In this document: positions 34,620 to 45,229 of the stretch, one piece after another | How positions within the stretch are numbered: position 1 is the first letter of the stretch | Layout of the letters: each line of letters opens with the position of its first letter | Assembly (NCBI GenBank): GCA_017794925.1 | Contig: CP051238.1 | Location: 470,934 to 534,933 of the forward strand | DNA length: 64,000 nucleotides | DNA from: Aestuariibacter sp. | GTDB taxonomy: Bacteria; Pseudomonadota; Gammaproteobacteria; Enterobacterales; Alteromonadaceae | Direction: 5' to 3' | The notes under the pieces: generated by a model | Told to the model about the DNA's origin: nothing | Seen by the model: only the letters and a program-made list of their open reading frames with translations | The model's database searches: none | Made by a program: the position numbers and the translations under genes

Positions 34620-35903
34620 ATGCACATCACCGATACCAGCGGTCAGGACACCCTCATCCAAAAAAAATCACGTCCACTAAAGTGGTATGCGTTAGCCGGC
34701 GTAGCCGTTGTTGGCCTGCTTCTGTTTTATGTTGTACCTGCTGTTTCCAGCTGGCAAGCCTCTGACGCATCAGTTTCGGCCGCCCGGTTACGACTCGCCA
34801 ATGTAGGTTATGGCGACCTGGTCCGCGACCTGTCCATTGAAGGTCGCGTTGTCGCCGCGGTCAGCCCTCGCCTTTACAGCCCCGCACAAGGCACTATTAC
34901 CTTTGCGGTAGACGCAGGGGATGAAGTCACGAAAGGTCAGGTACTGGCTACAATTGACAGTCCCGACCTCACCAATCAACTCGAGCAAGAAAACGCGGCT
35001 CTCGAAGAGCTGCAAACTGCCCTGTCTCGTCAGCGTATTCAAGCTAAAAAAGCCATGCTGGACGATCAGAAAGCCGTGGACCTGGCGCAGATTACTCTTA
35101 CTGCTGCATCGCGCGAAAAACGCCGGGCCGACAAAGCCTACGAAACCAAAACCATCAGCAATATCGACTTTGAAAAAGCCCAGGACGATCTGCGTAATGC
35201 CGAGTTAGTCCACCAGCACGCCATTAGCGATGCCGAGCTCAACAAAGAAAGTCTGCTGTTCGAAATTAAAAGTAAAGAGCATCAACTGACCCGCCAGGAG
35301 CTGAAAGTCGCTGAACTTCAGCGTCAGGTTGACTCGTTGGAGTTGCGCTCGCCGGTAAGCGGCATTGTTGGCAACCTTGCCGTAGAGCAAAAAAATCAGG
35401 TCGCGAAAAACCAGGCCATTTTAAGCGTGGTAGACCTGAGTGAGTTTGAACTGGAAGTGGGCATTCCGGAAAGCTACGCCGACGACTTAGCCCTGGGCAT
35501 GCAGGCTCAGGTGAACGTAAACGGCCAGATGTACCCGGCTAAGCTGGTTACCATTTCCCCCGAAATTGAGAACAATCAGGTAACAGGTCGTGTGCGCTTT
35601 GTGGCCGATGGCAGCAACGCCTCGCCCGTTGGACTGCGTCAAAACCAGCGACTGACCACCCGCATTCTGATGGAGAACAAACCCAATGTACTCATGGTAC
35701 AACGCGGGCAATTTCTGGATAACGGCGGCGGCAGGGTTGCCTATGTTGTGCGCGACAACATCGCTTATCGCACACCTATTGCCACCGGCGCCAGAAGCCT
35801 GGCGGCTGTAGAAATCACGTCGGGCCTGAATGAGCACGACACCATCATTGTTTCAGGTATTGCGCAGTTCAACAACGCCGAAACGGTGCTGATCACACAA
35901 TAA
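34620..35903 (+). CDS. Periplasmic adaptor (HlyD/MacA-type membrane fusion protein)
   Basis: This is a 427-residue adaptor subunit of an ABC exporter. One N-terminal membrane helix (about residues 22-41) anchors it. A lipoyl-like half follows (RLYSPAQGTITFAVDAGDEVTKGQVLATID), then a coiled-coil hairpin from about 120 to 240, rich in Lys, Glu, Gln and Leu, then the second lipoyl half (LELRSPVSGIVG) and beta-barrel domains. AAGGAAA lies upstream of the ATG. It begins a four-gene operon with the ATPase and two permeases. It should link the inner-membrane transporter to an outer-membrane channel that is not encoded here. Confidence 0.9.
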   Translation: MHITDTSGQDTLIQKKSRPLKWYALAGVAVVGLLLFYVVPAVSSWQASDASVSAARLRLANVGYGDLVRDLSIEGRVVAAVSPRLYSPAQGTITFAVDAGDEVTKGQVLATIDSPDLTNQLEQENAALEELQTALSRQRIQAKKAMLDDQKAVDLAQITLTAASREKRRADKAYETKTISNIDFEKAQDDLRNAELVHQHAISDAELNKESLLFEIKSKEHQLTRQELKVAELQRQVDSLELRSPVSGIVGNLAVEQKNQVAKNQAILSVVDLSEFELEVGIPESYADDLALGMQAQVNVNGQMYPAKLVTISPEIENNQVTGRVRFVADGSNASPVGLRQNQRLTTRILMENKPNVLMVQRGQFLDNGGGRVAYVVRDNIAYRTPIATGARSLAAVEITSGLNEHDTIIVSGIAQFNNAETVLITQ

Positions 35904-35920
35904 AACGACAGGGAATCAAC

Positions 35921-36622
35921 ATGCTATCAATGAACAACATCAACAAGGTGTTTCGCACCGACCTGGTGGAAACCACCGCACTGCGCGACTTTAACCTCAC
36001 TATCGACGAAGGTGACTTTGTGTCAGTCACCGGCCCGTCCGGTTCTGGTAAAACGACGTTTTTGAACATTGCAGGGTTACTGGAAACCTACACCAGCGGC
36101 CAGTATGTACTGGACGGCACCGATGTCAGCAACCTGTCTGATCGGCAGCGCAGTCATCTTCGCAACGAAAAAATCGGCTTTATCTTTCAGAGCTTCAACC
36201 TGATCCCGGATTTGAACCTGTATGACAATGTCGACGTGCCTTTGCGCTATCGCGGCTTCAGCAAACAGGAACGCCATAAGCGTATTACTCAAAGCCTGGA
36301 GCGCGTTGGACTCGCAAACCGCATGAAACACTTACCCGCGCAACTTTCAGGCGGACAACAGCAGCGCGTCGCCATAGCCCGCGCGTTAGCCGGAGAGCCT
36401 CGTTTCCTGTTAGCTGACGAACCAACCGGGAACCTGGACAGCCAAATGGCAAAAAGCGTGATGGCCTTATTGCAGGAAATTAACCAGCAAGGTACCACCA
36501 TTGTGATGGTCACCCACGACCCGGAACTGGCCATGCAAACCAGTAAGAATGTGTTTGTTCGCGACGGTCAGATCAGTGAACACGAAACCCTGGTGCCTGT
36601 GGCACTGGCCAGCAACCAATAG
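35921..36622 (+). CDS. ABC transporter ATPase, LolD/MacB type
   Basis: This is a 233-residue nucleotide-binding protein with Walker A GPSGSGKTTFLN, the Q-loop FIFQSFNLIPDL, the signature LSGGQQQRVAIARAL, Walker B FLLADEPTGNLDS and the switch histidine VMVTHDPELA. The DEPTGNLDS form marks the LolD/MacB family, whose members power mechanotransmission or lipoprotein export rather than import. It lies 17 bp after the adaptor gene and 18 bp before the first permease, clearly in one operon. Confidence 0.95.
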   Translation: MLSMNNINKVFRTDLVETTALRDFNLTIDEGDFVSVTGPSGSGKTTFLNIAGLLETYTSGQYVLDGTDVSNLSDRQRSHLRNEKIGFIFQSFNLIPDLNLYDNVDVPLRYRGFSKQERHKRITQSLERVGLANRMKHLPAQLSGGQQQRVAIARALAGEPRFLLADEPTGNLDSQMAKSVMALLQEINQQGTTIVMVTHDPELAMQTSKNVFVRDGQISEHETLVPVALASNQ

Positions 36623-36640
36623 TCAGCGCAGGACACCGTT

Positions 36641-37954
36641 ATGTTCTACTACTACTTAAAACTGGCCAGCAAAAGCATTAAGCGCACGCCCTGGCTCAGC
36701 GGGTTAATGATGCTGGCTATTGCACTGGGTATTGGTGCCTGTATGACCACCATTACGGTAAATTACCTGATGTCGGCCAACCCGATTCCGGAAAAAAGCG
36801 ATCAGCTTTACTACGTTCAGCTCGACAGCTGGAGCCCGCATTTCGCAGCCCGAGAGCCCAATGAGCCACCCGACCAGCTAACCTGGACCGACGCCACTAA
36901 CCTTATGCAGGCACAGCAGGCATTCCGTCAGTCAGCGATGGCAAGCTCTGGCGGTGTAGTGCAACCAGACAACCCGGATGTAAAGCCCTTTATGGCTAGC
37001 TTGCGTCTGAACTTTGCCGACTTTTTCCCCATGTTCAACGCGCCGTTTTTATACGGCAGTGGCTGGCAGTACAGCGACGATACTGCCCGTAAGCAAGTAG
37101 CCGTGATCAGCAAAGAAACCAACGACCGTGTATTTGGCGGTGAAAACTCGGTGGGTAAATCCATTACCATCGCTGGTGAAATGTTTACAGTAGTCGGCGT
37201 GCTCGATGAATGGGTTCTGGTACCGCGCTTCTACGATGTCACCACAGGTGCGTTCAGCGAGACCGAAGATGTATTTATACCTTTCTACATGAAGCAGGTT
37301 ATGCAGCTGTCTAATGGCGGCAACACTAATTGCTGGAAATCCCCTGAGGGCGAAGGCTTTGAGGCATTCCTGATGTCGGAATGTATCAATTACCAGATGT
37401 GGGTTGAATTACCAACTGATGCCGAGCGCGATGCTTACATGACATTCCTCAATGCCTATGTGGACGAGCAAAAAGCATTGGGCCGTTTTCCGCGCCCTCA
37501 CAACAACCGCTTGTCGGACGTCATGACCTGGATGGAAACCGAAGAAGTGGTGGCCGACGATGCGCAAATCATGATGTACATGGCCTTCCTGTTTCTGTTT
37601 GTTTGCATTCTCAATACCGTTGGCCTGTTACTTTCTAAATTCGCCACCCGCAATGGCGACGTTGCCCTACGCCGGGCAATTGGGGCCACCAAAGGCGCAA
37701 TTTTCGCGCAGTATATTACCGAAACCGCACTCATAGGTTTAATAGGCGGTGTACTCGGGCTGGCACTTGCCTCACTGGGATTGCAGGCCATTGAGTCTTT
37801 GTATGGTGACTTCATCAGTGAATTAGTGCATCTGGACGCCACTATGGTGGTGCTGTCGTTTGGCATTGCCATTACCGCCAGTGTACTGGCCGGTTGTTAC
37901 CCTGCATGGCGTGTGTGCAGTATTCCGCCAGCAAGTCAGCTGAAAACCCAATAA
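36641..37954 (+). CDS. ABC permease, MacB/FtsX type (first subunit)
   Basis: This is a 437-residue permease with one N-terminal membrane helix (about 18-40), a large periplasmic MacB-like core domain, and three membrane helices in the C-terminal FtsX domain (GDVALRRAIGATKGAIFAQYITETALIGLIGG, read as ALRRAIGATKGAI, is the conserved cytoplasmic loop). The periplasmic domain holds two cysteines in NCWKS and MSECINY that could form a disulfide. The protein pairs with the next permease to form a heterodimer. Substrates of such exporters include peptides and antibiotics; none can be assigned here. Confidence 0.92.
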   Translation: MFYYYLKLASKSIKRTPWLSGLMMLAIALGIGACMTTITVNYLMSANPIPEKSDQLYYVQLDSWSPHFAAREPNEPPDQLTWTDATNLMQAQQAFRQSAMASSGGVVQPDNPDVKPFMASLRLNFADFFPMFNAPFLYGSGWQYSDDTARKQVAVISKETNDRVFGGENSVGKSITIAGEMFTVVGVLDEWVLVPRFYDVTTGAFSETEDVFIPFYMKQVMQLSNGGNTNCWKSPEGEGFEAFLMSECINYQMWVELPTDAERDAYMTFLNAYVDEQKALGRFPRPHNNRLSDVMTWMETEEVVADDAQIMMYMAFLFLFVCILNTVGLLLSKFATRNGDVALRRAIGATKGAIFAQYITETALIGLIGGVLGLALASLGLQAIESLYGDFISELVHLDATMVVLSFGIAITASVLAGCYPAWRVCSIPPASQLKTQ

Positions 37955-37964
37955 GGAGCCAATC

Positions 37965-39191
37965 ATGAAAACCAATTTAGAGTTTGGCCCTATTTGCCGC
38001 GCTCTGCTTCGCAACAAAGTGGGTGCCGTACTCATTGCCCTGCAAATCGCATTAACCATGACCATAGTGGTAAACGCGATATTTATTATTGTAGAGCGTC
38101 AGGCATTAATGCAGCGAGAAAGCGGCATTGACGAAGCCAACAGCTTCTACTTAACCAGTACCGGTTTTGGCAACGACTTTGAGCCTAAACGGGTTATCGA
38201 GCAGGATCTGGATGTAATTCGAAACACCCCGGGGGTCATTGACGCTATTCAGATCAATGCTATTCCCATTAGCGGCGGTGGCTGGTCGATGAGCCTGACT
38301 ACCGAACCGGGTGACGACCAGGAAGATGTGAGTACCGCCAATTACTTCGTAGACGCCCACGGCATTAACGCGCTTGATTTGGAAGTGATCGCCGGCCGTA
38401 ACTTTACTGCAACCGATATTCGCTGGCGCGAACGCAACCAGCCGGACTGGCCGGATAACGCCATGATCACCAAGGCACTGGCTGAAAAGCTGTTCCCGGA
38501 TATTCCATGGCAAAGTGTCGTAGGCAAAACCGTGTACATTGGCGATGATGAACCGGTTATCGTTACCGGCATTGTAGATAAACTGCAAGCGCCCTGGATA
38601 GGCTGGAGCGAACTGGAAAACGCCATGCTGTCGCCCGAAAAAATGGTCTCTGAGTCTACCCGCTACTTCATTCGTACCGAACCGGGTGAACGCGACCGCT
38701 TAATGGCAGAACTGGAAGACACCCTGGCCAACGCCTACGGTAATCGCCTTATTCGCAATGTCACCACGGTCACGGAAACCCGCGAACGAAGCTATCGTCA
38801 GCACAGTGCTATGATTAAGATTCTGTCTACGGTAATGGTGCTGCTCACGCTGATCACGGCCATGGGTATCATTGGCTTAACCAGCTTCAATGTGAACCGG
38901 CGTCGCAAGCAAATCGGCACACGCCGCGCACTGGGCGCAAGCAAGCAGGCCATCGTGCGCTATTTCATGCTGGAAAACGTGATCATCAGTACCACTGGCA
39001 TATTGCTGGGCGTCGCCATGACAATTGGATTGAATATGCTGCTGATTGAATGGTTCGCGATGACGGCACTGGATTGGTATTACATTCCGGCCGGCATGGT
39101 TGTGTTGTTTGTGGTGGGTCAGTTAGCTGTGCTGGGGCCAGCGCTTAAAGCCGCCGCCACGCCACCAGCCATTGCCACACGCACGGTGTAA
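37965..39191 (+). CDS. ABC permease, MacB/FtsX type (second subunit)
   Basis: This is a 408-residue permease with the same layout as the preceding one: an N-terminal membrane helix (about 20-42), a MacB-like periplasmic core and three C-terminal helices with the FtsX loop VNRRRKQIGTRRALGASKQAIV. The strong ribosome-binding site AAGGAG precedes the ATG, ten bases after the previous stop. Two distinct permeases with a separate ATPase and adaptor are a variation on MacAB, where permease and ATPase are fused. Confidence 0.92.
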   Translation: MKTNLEFGPICRALLRNKVGAVLIALQIALTMTIVVNAIFIIVERQALMQRESGIDEANSFYLTSTGFGNDFEPKRVIEQDLDVIRNTPGVIDAIQINAIPISGGGWSMSLTTEPGDDQEDVSTANYFVDAHGINALDLEVIAGRNFTATDIRWRERNQPDWPDNAMITKALAEKLFPDIPWQSVVGKTVYIGDDEPVIVTGIVDKLQAPWIGWSELENAMLSPEKMVSESTRYFIRTEPGERDRLMAELEDTLANAYGNRLIRNVTTVTETRERSYRQHSAMIKILSTVMVLLTLITAMGIIGLTSFNVNRRRKQIGTRRALGASKQAIVRYFMLENVIISTTGILLGVAMTIGLNMLLIEWFAMTALDWYYIPAGMVVLFVVGQLAVLGPALKAAATPPAIATRTV

Positions 39192-39210
39192 ATCACACCA
39201 ACCTCACCGT

Positions 39211-39240
39211 AAAAGCAGCCAACATCCGTTGGCTGTTTTT
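39211..39240 (+). terminator. Intrinsic terminator of the exporter operon
   Basis: CAGCCAAC (39216-39223) and GTTGGCTG (39228-39235) form a perfect stem with a four-base loop, followed by five T; four A precede it, so it can work in both directions between the convergent permease and aldo/keto reductase genes. Confidence 0.85.
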
Positions 39241-39251
39241 ACATCATGAGC

Positions 39252-40403
<1,152 letters not shown>

Positions 40404-40589
40404 GAGCGGTCTCCTCCGTTATTCGGGTACTGGCATGACGTACCATCAGCGGTATGTACATGCGTTGAGTACTACCTTACTGCGGTTGATTCATTAATAT
40501 TAGTGAAGGATCACGAATGGCTTCATGAAATAATCGCATTAATCCAGTACGATTATTTCAATTCACTCACAAACAATACAGAAAAGCGG

Positions 40590-41969
40590 CTAATCGACGT
40601 AAAACGGAATATTCGCATTGGCTATTTTTCCGCTGCCGCCGAGCACATAAGCGAATAACCGGTAGCCGCCGGGTGCAGAGGGAACGGTGAAACGCATCGC
40701 CCCTTTGTGGTTATCGGAAACAATTAACCCCTGCACAGGCTCTGGCCGGGATTCAGGATCACCGCCCGATTTAATATCGGTACTTTCCGGCAATACCTCC
40801 CAGCGAATGGTGTAACCGTCTGCTTGATGTGTGCCGACATGTAAATCAACGTCAATGGTATCGCCTTGCTTCACATGAATATTATCCAGCGCCACTTTGT
40901 TGTTTAACGTAAAGCTTTTTATGTAAGGTGCGCGCGATGCAGGCCAGGCTCCCTGCCAGTTGTAATGCAGCGAATCGACCACTTCATTGGGGTATCCCGC
41001 TTCGGTAAAAACACCGTACCAGGTAGGCGTAGTTTCCTGCTTCTGACCCCACAGAAAGGCATAGGAACCCAATGCTCTGCCAGGTGCAGCCAGCACGCCC
41101 GCCGCATAGCGCTCCCGATAAGACAGGGCTTTTTGTGTGCTGGTTTGTTCAATGGGCACGCCCCAATCGGTTTTGGGTACCTGCCAGTGCCCGGTTGGCC
41201 CCCATTCAGTGACTACATACGGACCGCTATACCCCATCTCCAATAGGGCATTAGGCAGCGTTTCCAGACCGCCATAAATATTGATACTCAGATAATCAAT
41301 ATCAGGTACCCGATCCAGGATCAGGTCGAGTTTGGTTTTATCCATTCCCGCAGTGACCGTGGTGATCAAATGATTCGGGTCGAGAGCTTTGATCATGGCC
41401 GCAATATCTTGTACGGCATACCACACCTTGGTGTTGGTATAGAACAAATCAACCTCGTTACCAATACCCCAGGCTAACAAGCCAGGATGGTCTTTAAACG
41501 CCAGAATTTGGGTTTTCACCCAGGCTTTTTGCCTGGCAACGGCCGCTTCGTCGTTGTAGTCAAACCCGTGACGCTCATGACCTATGCGCAGACCCAGCAT
41601 TACGGTTAAGCCGTGTTTGTGGGCTTCGTCCAATATGGCTTTTGCGTTATTGGTGCCCCAGGTGCGAATGGAATTACCCCCGCTTTGCGCCAGTAACGCC
41701 ATATTACTGCTGCCACCTGCCCCCTTGATAAAATAGGGCTCGCCATTTCGATGGATTACATAGCCGGATTCGGTATGAACAAGTTCAGATTTGATAGGTG
41801 ATTGAGACACCGGGCTAGTGGTATCAGCCCGGGCCGGCGACAATGCAATGGTTTGCACTATCAGAATGAGTAGCAGCGTCCTTATTGTAGCGATGATTGC
41901 TCTCCCCCACTGTCCTTGTATTAGCTGCAAAACTTTTGAGCGCGTCGTTACACTGTACCCTTGCGACAC
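40590..41969 (-). CDS. Exported clan GH-A glycoside hydrolase, family uncertain
   Basis: This is a 459-residue protein with an N-terminal hydrophobic segment (TLLLILIVQTIALSPARA) that looks like a signal peptide. The catalytic part (about 60-330) is a TIM barrel with the acid/base Glu in WGIGNEVDLFY and nucleophile Glu in YVVTEWGPTGHW, as in clan GH-A (GH2, GH5 and related). It has no GH2 sugar-binding domains. Residues 345-459 form a beta-rich C-terminal domain. The family cannot be assigned by eye. A GCAAACGTTTGC palindrome upstream suggests sugar-responsive control by a LacI-type repressor. The GTG start is not well supported by a ribosome-binding site. Confidence 0.7.
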   Translation of the reverse strand: MSQGYSVTTRSKVLQLIQGQWGRAIIATIRTLLLILIVQTIALSPARADTTSPVSQSPIKSELVHTESGYVIHRNGEPYFIKGAGGSSNMALLAQSGGNSIRTWGTNNAKAILDEAHKHGLTVMLGLRIGHERHGFDYNDEAAVARQKAWVKTQILAFKDHPGLLAWGIGNEVDLFYTNTKVWYAVQDIAAMIKALDPNHLITTVTAGMDKTKLDLILDRVPDIDYLSINIYGGLETLPNALLEMGYSGPYVVTEWGPTGHWQVPKTDWGVPIEQTSTQKALSYRERYAAGVLAAPGRALGSYAFLWGQKQETTPTWYGVFTEAGYPNEVVDSLHYNWQGAWPASRAPYIKSFTLNNKVALDNIHVKQGDTIDVDLHVGTHQADGYTIRWEVLPESTDIKSGGDPESRPEPVQGLIVSDNHKGAMRFTVPSAPGGYRLFAYVLGGSGKIANANIPFYVD

Positions 41970-42116
41970 ATGTATGCGCTTCCATTCATCTACTATACTG
42001 TTTTGTTTAGATTTTATTCAACCTTTTTTTAACATTTATTTGGAATATTTATAAATAAGGGTTTTGATCAATCTAAAAAATAGTCAGATTATCTCTTAAA
42101 CCTTACGTTGAAACAC

Positions 42117-42128
42117 GCAAACGTTTGC
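42117..42128. promoter_or_regulatory. LacI/GalR-type operator (perfect 12-bp palindrome)
   Basis: GCAAACGTTTGC is a perfect palindrome with the central CG typical of LacI-family operators (also close to a PurR box). It lies about 150 bp before the start of the GH-A hydrolase gene, in the only intergenic space upstream of it. Confidence 0.6.
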
Positions 42129-42153
42129 AATATCTCTTATAAAGAGGAGCGAC

Positions 42154-43335
42154 TCACACATACTGCGCTGCGGCCCAGCCGCTGCTCCAGGCCCACTGGA
42201 AGTTGTAGCCGCCGAGCCAGCCGGTTACGTCTACGACTTCGCCGATAAAGAACAATTGTTCTACTTTCTTACTCATCATGGTTTTAGACGATAACTCGTC
42301 GGTATCCACACCACCCAGTGTCACCTCAGCGGTGCGGTAACCTTCTGTACCATTTGGCTTTATTTGCCAGTCGGTGAGTTTATCGACAATAGTGTCGATG
42401 TCTTTGGTATTGAGCTGCTTTAGTGGCTTATTGTCCCAGCCATGTAATTCACACAGCGTGCTGGCCACGCGTTTCGGGTAGTGTTTGGCCAACCAGGTTG
42501 TTAATAAAGAATCAGGGTTCTTTAATTGTGATTCAGATAAATCCTCGCTCACGTCCAGGCTAGGCGCTGCATTCAAATGCAAGGTATCACCCGGATGCCA
42601 ATAACTGGATATCTGCAGCATGGCCGGACCGCTCAACCCCCGATGGGTAAATAAGGTAGCCTCTTTAAAGGTGGTGTCGTTGCAGCTGGCGTAGGTATCT
42701 ATAGCTATGCCGCTTAACTGAGCGAGCAGTGTTTTCTCCTGCTCGTGCAGGGTAAAAGGCACCAATCCGGCACGGGTGGGCAATACCTTTAAACCGAACT
42801 GTTCAGCAATTTGATAGCCGAATGGCGTTGCACCCAGCTTGGGTAAACTCAGGCCGCCCGTTGCAATGACCAGCGACTCACACTGGTAATCACCTTGTGA
42901 CGTGGCTAACGCAAATCCCTCATCGGTTTTTGTTACGCCGCCGATTTCGCATCGCGTGGTAATGGTTACCCCAGATTTGCTGCATTCTTTCATCAGCATA
43001 TCTACGATGTCCGACGCGGAGTTGTCGCAGAACAGCTGGCCTAGGGTCTTTTCGTGATAGGGAATGCCGTATTCGGCCACCAGTCCGATAAAGTCCCACT
43101 GGGTATAGCGGCTCAACGCAGACTTACAGAAATGCGGGTTTTCGCACAGATAGTTTTCGGCACTGGCGTACATGTTGGTGAAGTTACAGCGACCGCCGCC
43201 AGACATCAGAATTTTACGGCCAATCTTTTTAGCGTGATCCAGTACCAGTACCTTCCGGCCCCGTTTACCTGCCTCTGCCGCACAGAATAAGCCTGCTGCA
43301 CCGGCGCCAATCACTACCACGTCGAACTGTTTCAC
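42154..43335 (-). CDS. HI0933/YhiN-type FAD-dependent flavoprotein
   Basis: This is a 393-residue protein. The N-terminal FAD-binding motif VVVIGAGAAGLFCAAEAGKRG and the family-specific IGRKILMSGGGRCNFTN (positions about 5-60) identify the HI0933-like group, whose function in the cell is not settled. The C-terminal part has the conserved AEVTLGGVDTDELSSKTM and GEVVDVTGWLGGYNFQWAWSSG. GTG 43335 is chosen because GAGGAG lies just upstream; the TTG six codons earlier overlaps that site. The gene is divergent to nothing and stands alone. Confidence 0.9.
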   Translation of the reverse strand: MKQFDVVVIGAGAAGLFCAAEAGKRGRKVLVLDHAKKIGRKILMSGGGRCNFTNMYASAENYLCENPHFCKSALSRYTQWDFIGLVAEYGIPYHEKTLGQLFCDNSASDIVDMLMKECSKSGVTITTRCEIGGVTKTDEGFALATSQGDYQCESLVIATGGLSLPKLGATPFGYQIAEQFGLKVLPTRAGLVPFTLHEQEKTLLAQLSGIAIDTYASCNDTTFKEATLFTHRGLSGPAMLQISSYWHPGDTLHLNAAPSLDVSEDLSESQLKNPDSLLTTWLAKHYPKRVASTLCELHGWDNKPLKQLNTKDIDTIVDKLTDWQIKPNGTEGYRTAEVTLGGVDTDELSSKTMMSKKVEQLFFIGEVVDVTGWLGGYNFQWAWSSGWAAAQYV

Positions 43336-43397
43336 TACACGCTCCTCTTTCAAGGAGCGTAGTATAAGTCAGTTCAGGTAAATTAGGTATGCCTCCG

Positions 43398-44996
43398 CTA
43401 TCGGCTTGCTGCCTTAGCCACCACATCCAGACGCGCTTTCCACGGGTCGACAGCATGACTGCCCTCACCGGCCCGATTGAAGTCCATCATGTTAGACGTG
43501 GCCGGGTCAAACGCTTCCCAGGTTGCGAGCCCTTCGCCATTCGGGTTACCGGTTTTGGCGAAGTTTGCTACGTACTGATGGATCATAGTCGACGTAGCGG
43601 CGTCTTTTGGCGTTAACGCAGCGCCGTATTTCGCATCCACCGTTTTGAAGAAAAACGGAATATCCGATGCATGTGCGGCACCTGGCTCATTACTCAGTGA
43701 GTCCGCCACATACCCGAATCGGTAATAGTAGGCTTGCTGGCCTGATTGGGTCATTTGTGTAGCAACAAATCTTGCCGGTTCCTGCATCATCCGATCCTGA
43801 CCGGCCATGTAGCCCACTAATTGCAGCGGTGCATCACCGGTTGGATCGTAAGCGGCTTCTGCGGCCTCAGCAAACTCGCCGTAAGAAGCAAACAAACTGG
43901 CTTTGTCGGGGAAGGCATTAAATCCGATATCCATGCTGGTTGCGCCAACCATGACATCAACGTCGGCTACCGTGTCATTCTCCAGTGCAGACTGAATGCT
44001 ACCGGTGATCAGCTCACCGTCCTGAACCGGCCCGCCTACATAGGTGGTCTTGCCACCTGCTGGCGGTGCAAACATGGTTGCCAGGTTATAACCGTCGACC
44101 ACACTCTCACCACTTAACTCGCGCAGCGCTGCCAGTGCCTCAGCACCGGATGCACTGATACCCTTGGCTTCAGCAAAGTTCTCACCAATAGCCTCAGCCG
44201 ATTGCTCTCCCGCTTCTGCTTTACTGAGCACTCTGCGCTGGGTAAGCGAGCGACCGCCGCCCGACATAATAAGGGCCCGTTGAAACAGCCCATTGGCCGG
44301 TGCGGTTTGCATCATGGTTAGAACAGAATCCCCACCAGCAGACTCACCGATAATCGTGACTTGCGACGGGTCACCGCCAAATGCAGCGATGTTGTTTTTC
44401 ACCCAGTGCAGTGCAGTTACCTGGTCCATCACCGCAAAATTAGCCGTCGGCTCATTGTTCGCTTTCGCTTCTTCAGTGAGTGCAGGGTGCGCAAAGAAGC
44501 CAAAACGCCCCAAACGGTAATTAAAGCTCACAAAAATGACGCCGCTCTCGGCAAAGTGCTCGCCATTGTAGACTGCTGGTGACGCGCCGCCATTCACATA
44601 ACCGCCGCCGTAAAACCACACTAAGACCGGTGTATTTTCATTGGCATCTGCGGGTTTCCAAACGTTAACGTAGAGACAGTCTTCTGCGGGTGTTTTGCCT
44701 AATGGCGCGGCGTCGCTGGGAAACGGCAGCTGCATGCAGTCATTGCCATAGTCGTTAGCGTCCAGTTCACCTTCCCAAGGCTGCACAGCCTGAGGGGCAC
44801 GCCAACGCAAGTCACCAACCGGCGGCGCTGCAAACGGAATGCCTTTAAATGCGATAACGTTATTGGTTTTTACGCCCTTTACCACACCACCTGTTACGGC
44901 TACCTGGGTGGGATCGGCGCTTTCGCCACATCCCGTTAGTGACAGTGCCATGACACACCCCAACACAAGTTTTCGCCCTGATACCTTAAGCTTCAT
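43398..44996 (-). CDS. Lipoprotein carboxylesterase, type B
   Basis: This is a 532-residue alpha/beta hydrolase of the carboxylesterase/acetylcholinesterase family. Signal peptide II with lipobox LTGC at residues 20-23 places it as a lipoprotein. Family marks are FKGIPFAAPPVGDLRWRAP, EDCLYVNVWKP, the oxyanion segment WFYGGGYVNGG and the nucleophile elbow IIGESAGGDSV; the later HASDIPFFF has the catalytic histidine. It hydrolyses carboxylic esters, possibly of aromatic or acylated sugars; substrate unknown. It lies 63 bp upstream of the YhiN-type gene on the same strand. Confidence 0.92.
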   Translation of the reverse strand: MKLKVSGRKLVLGCVMALSLTGCGESADPTQVAVTGGVVKGVKTNNVIAFKGIPFAAPPVGDLRWRAPQAVQPWEGELDANDYGNDCMQLPFPSDAAPLGKTPAEDCLYVNVWKPADANENTPVLVWFYGGGYVNGGASPAVYNGEHFAESGVIFVSFNYRLGRFGFFAHPALTEEAKANNEPTANFAVMDQVTALHWVKNNIAAFGGDPSQVTIIGESAGGDSVLTMMQTAPANGLFQRALIMSGGGRSLTQRRVLSKAEAGEQSAEAIGENFAEAKGISASGAEALAALRELSGESVVDGYNLATMFAPPAGGKTTYVGGPVQDGELITGSIQSALENDTVADVDVMVGATSMDIGFNAFPDKASLFASYGEFAEAAEAAYDPTGDAPLQLVGYMAGQDRMMQEPARFVATQMTQSGQQAYYYRFGYVADSLSNEPGAAHASDIPFFFKTVDAKYGAALTPKDAATSTMIHQYVANFAKTGNPNGEGLATWEAFDPATSNMMDFNRAGEGSHAVDPWKARLDVVAKAASR

Positions 44997-45191
44997 TCTG
45001 ATTCCTTTTTTATGGCAACGTTTTTTATTTGTTATGTGAGTTAACTTTTTTAAACTGACACAATTATGCGCAAAACGGAATACACAAAACGCTTAATACC
45101 AATCCGCATAGCAATGCATGGAAAACAAAGCAGAGATAAGCATATTTGGATTGGGGCCAGAAGTGGGAATCAGTTAATCAGAGAGGGAATA

Positions 45192-45215
45192 CTAAGAAGG
45201 CGGGTGCCTTCTTAG
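45192..45215. terminator. Hairpin downstream of the peroxiredoxin gene
   Basis: CTAAGAAGG (45192-45200) and CCTTCTTAG (45207-45215) form a perfect nine-pair stem. It lies 15 bp past the peroxiredoxin stop in the minus direction, but there is no clear T run, so the role as terminator is only probable. The remaining intergenic space to 44997 holds nothing recognised. Confidence 0.45.
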
Positions 45216-45229
45216 CAATAAACGGGGGA

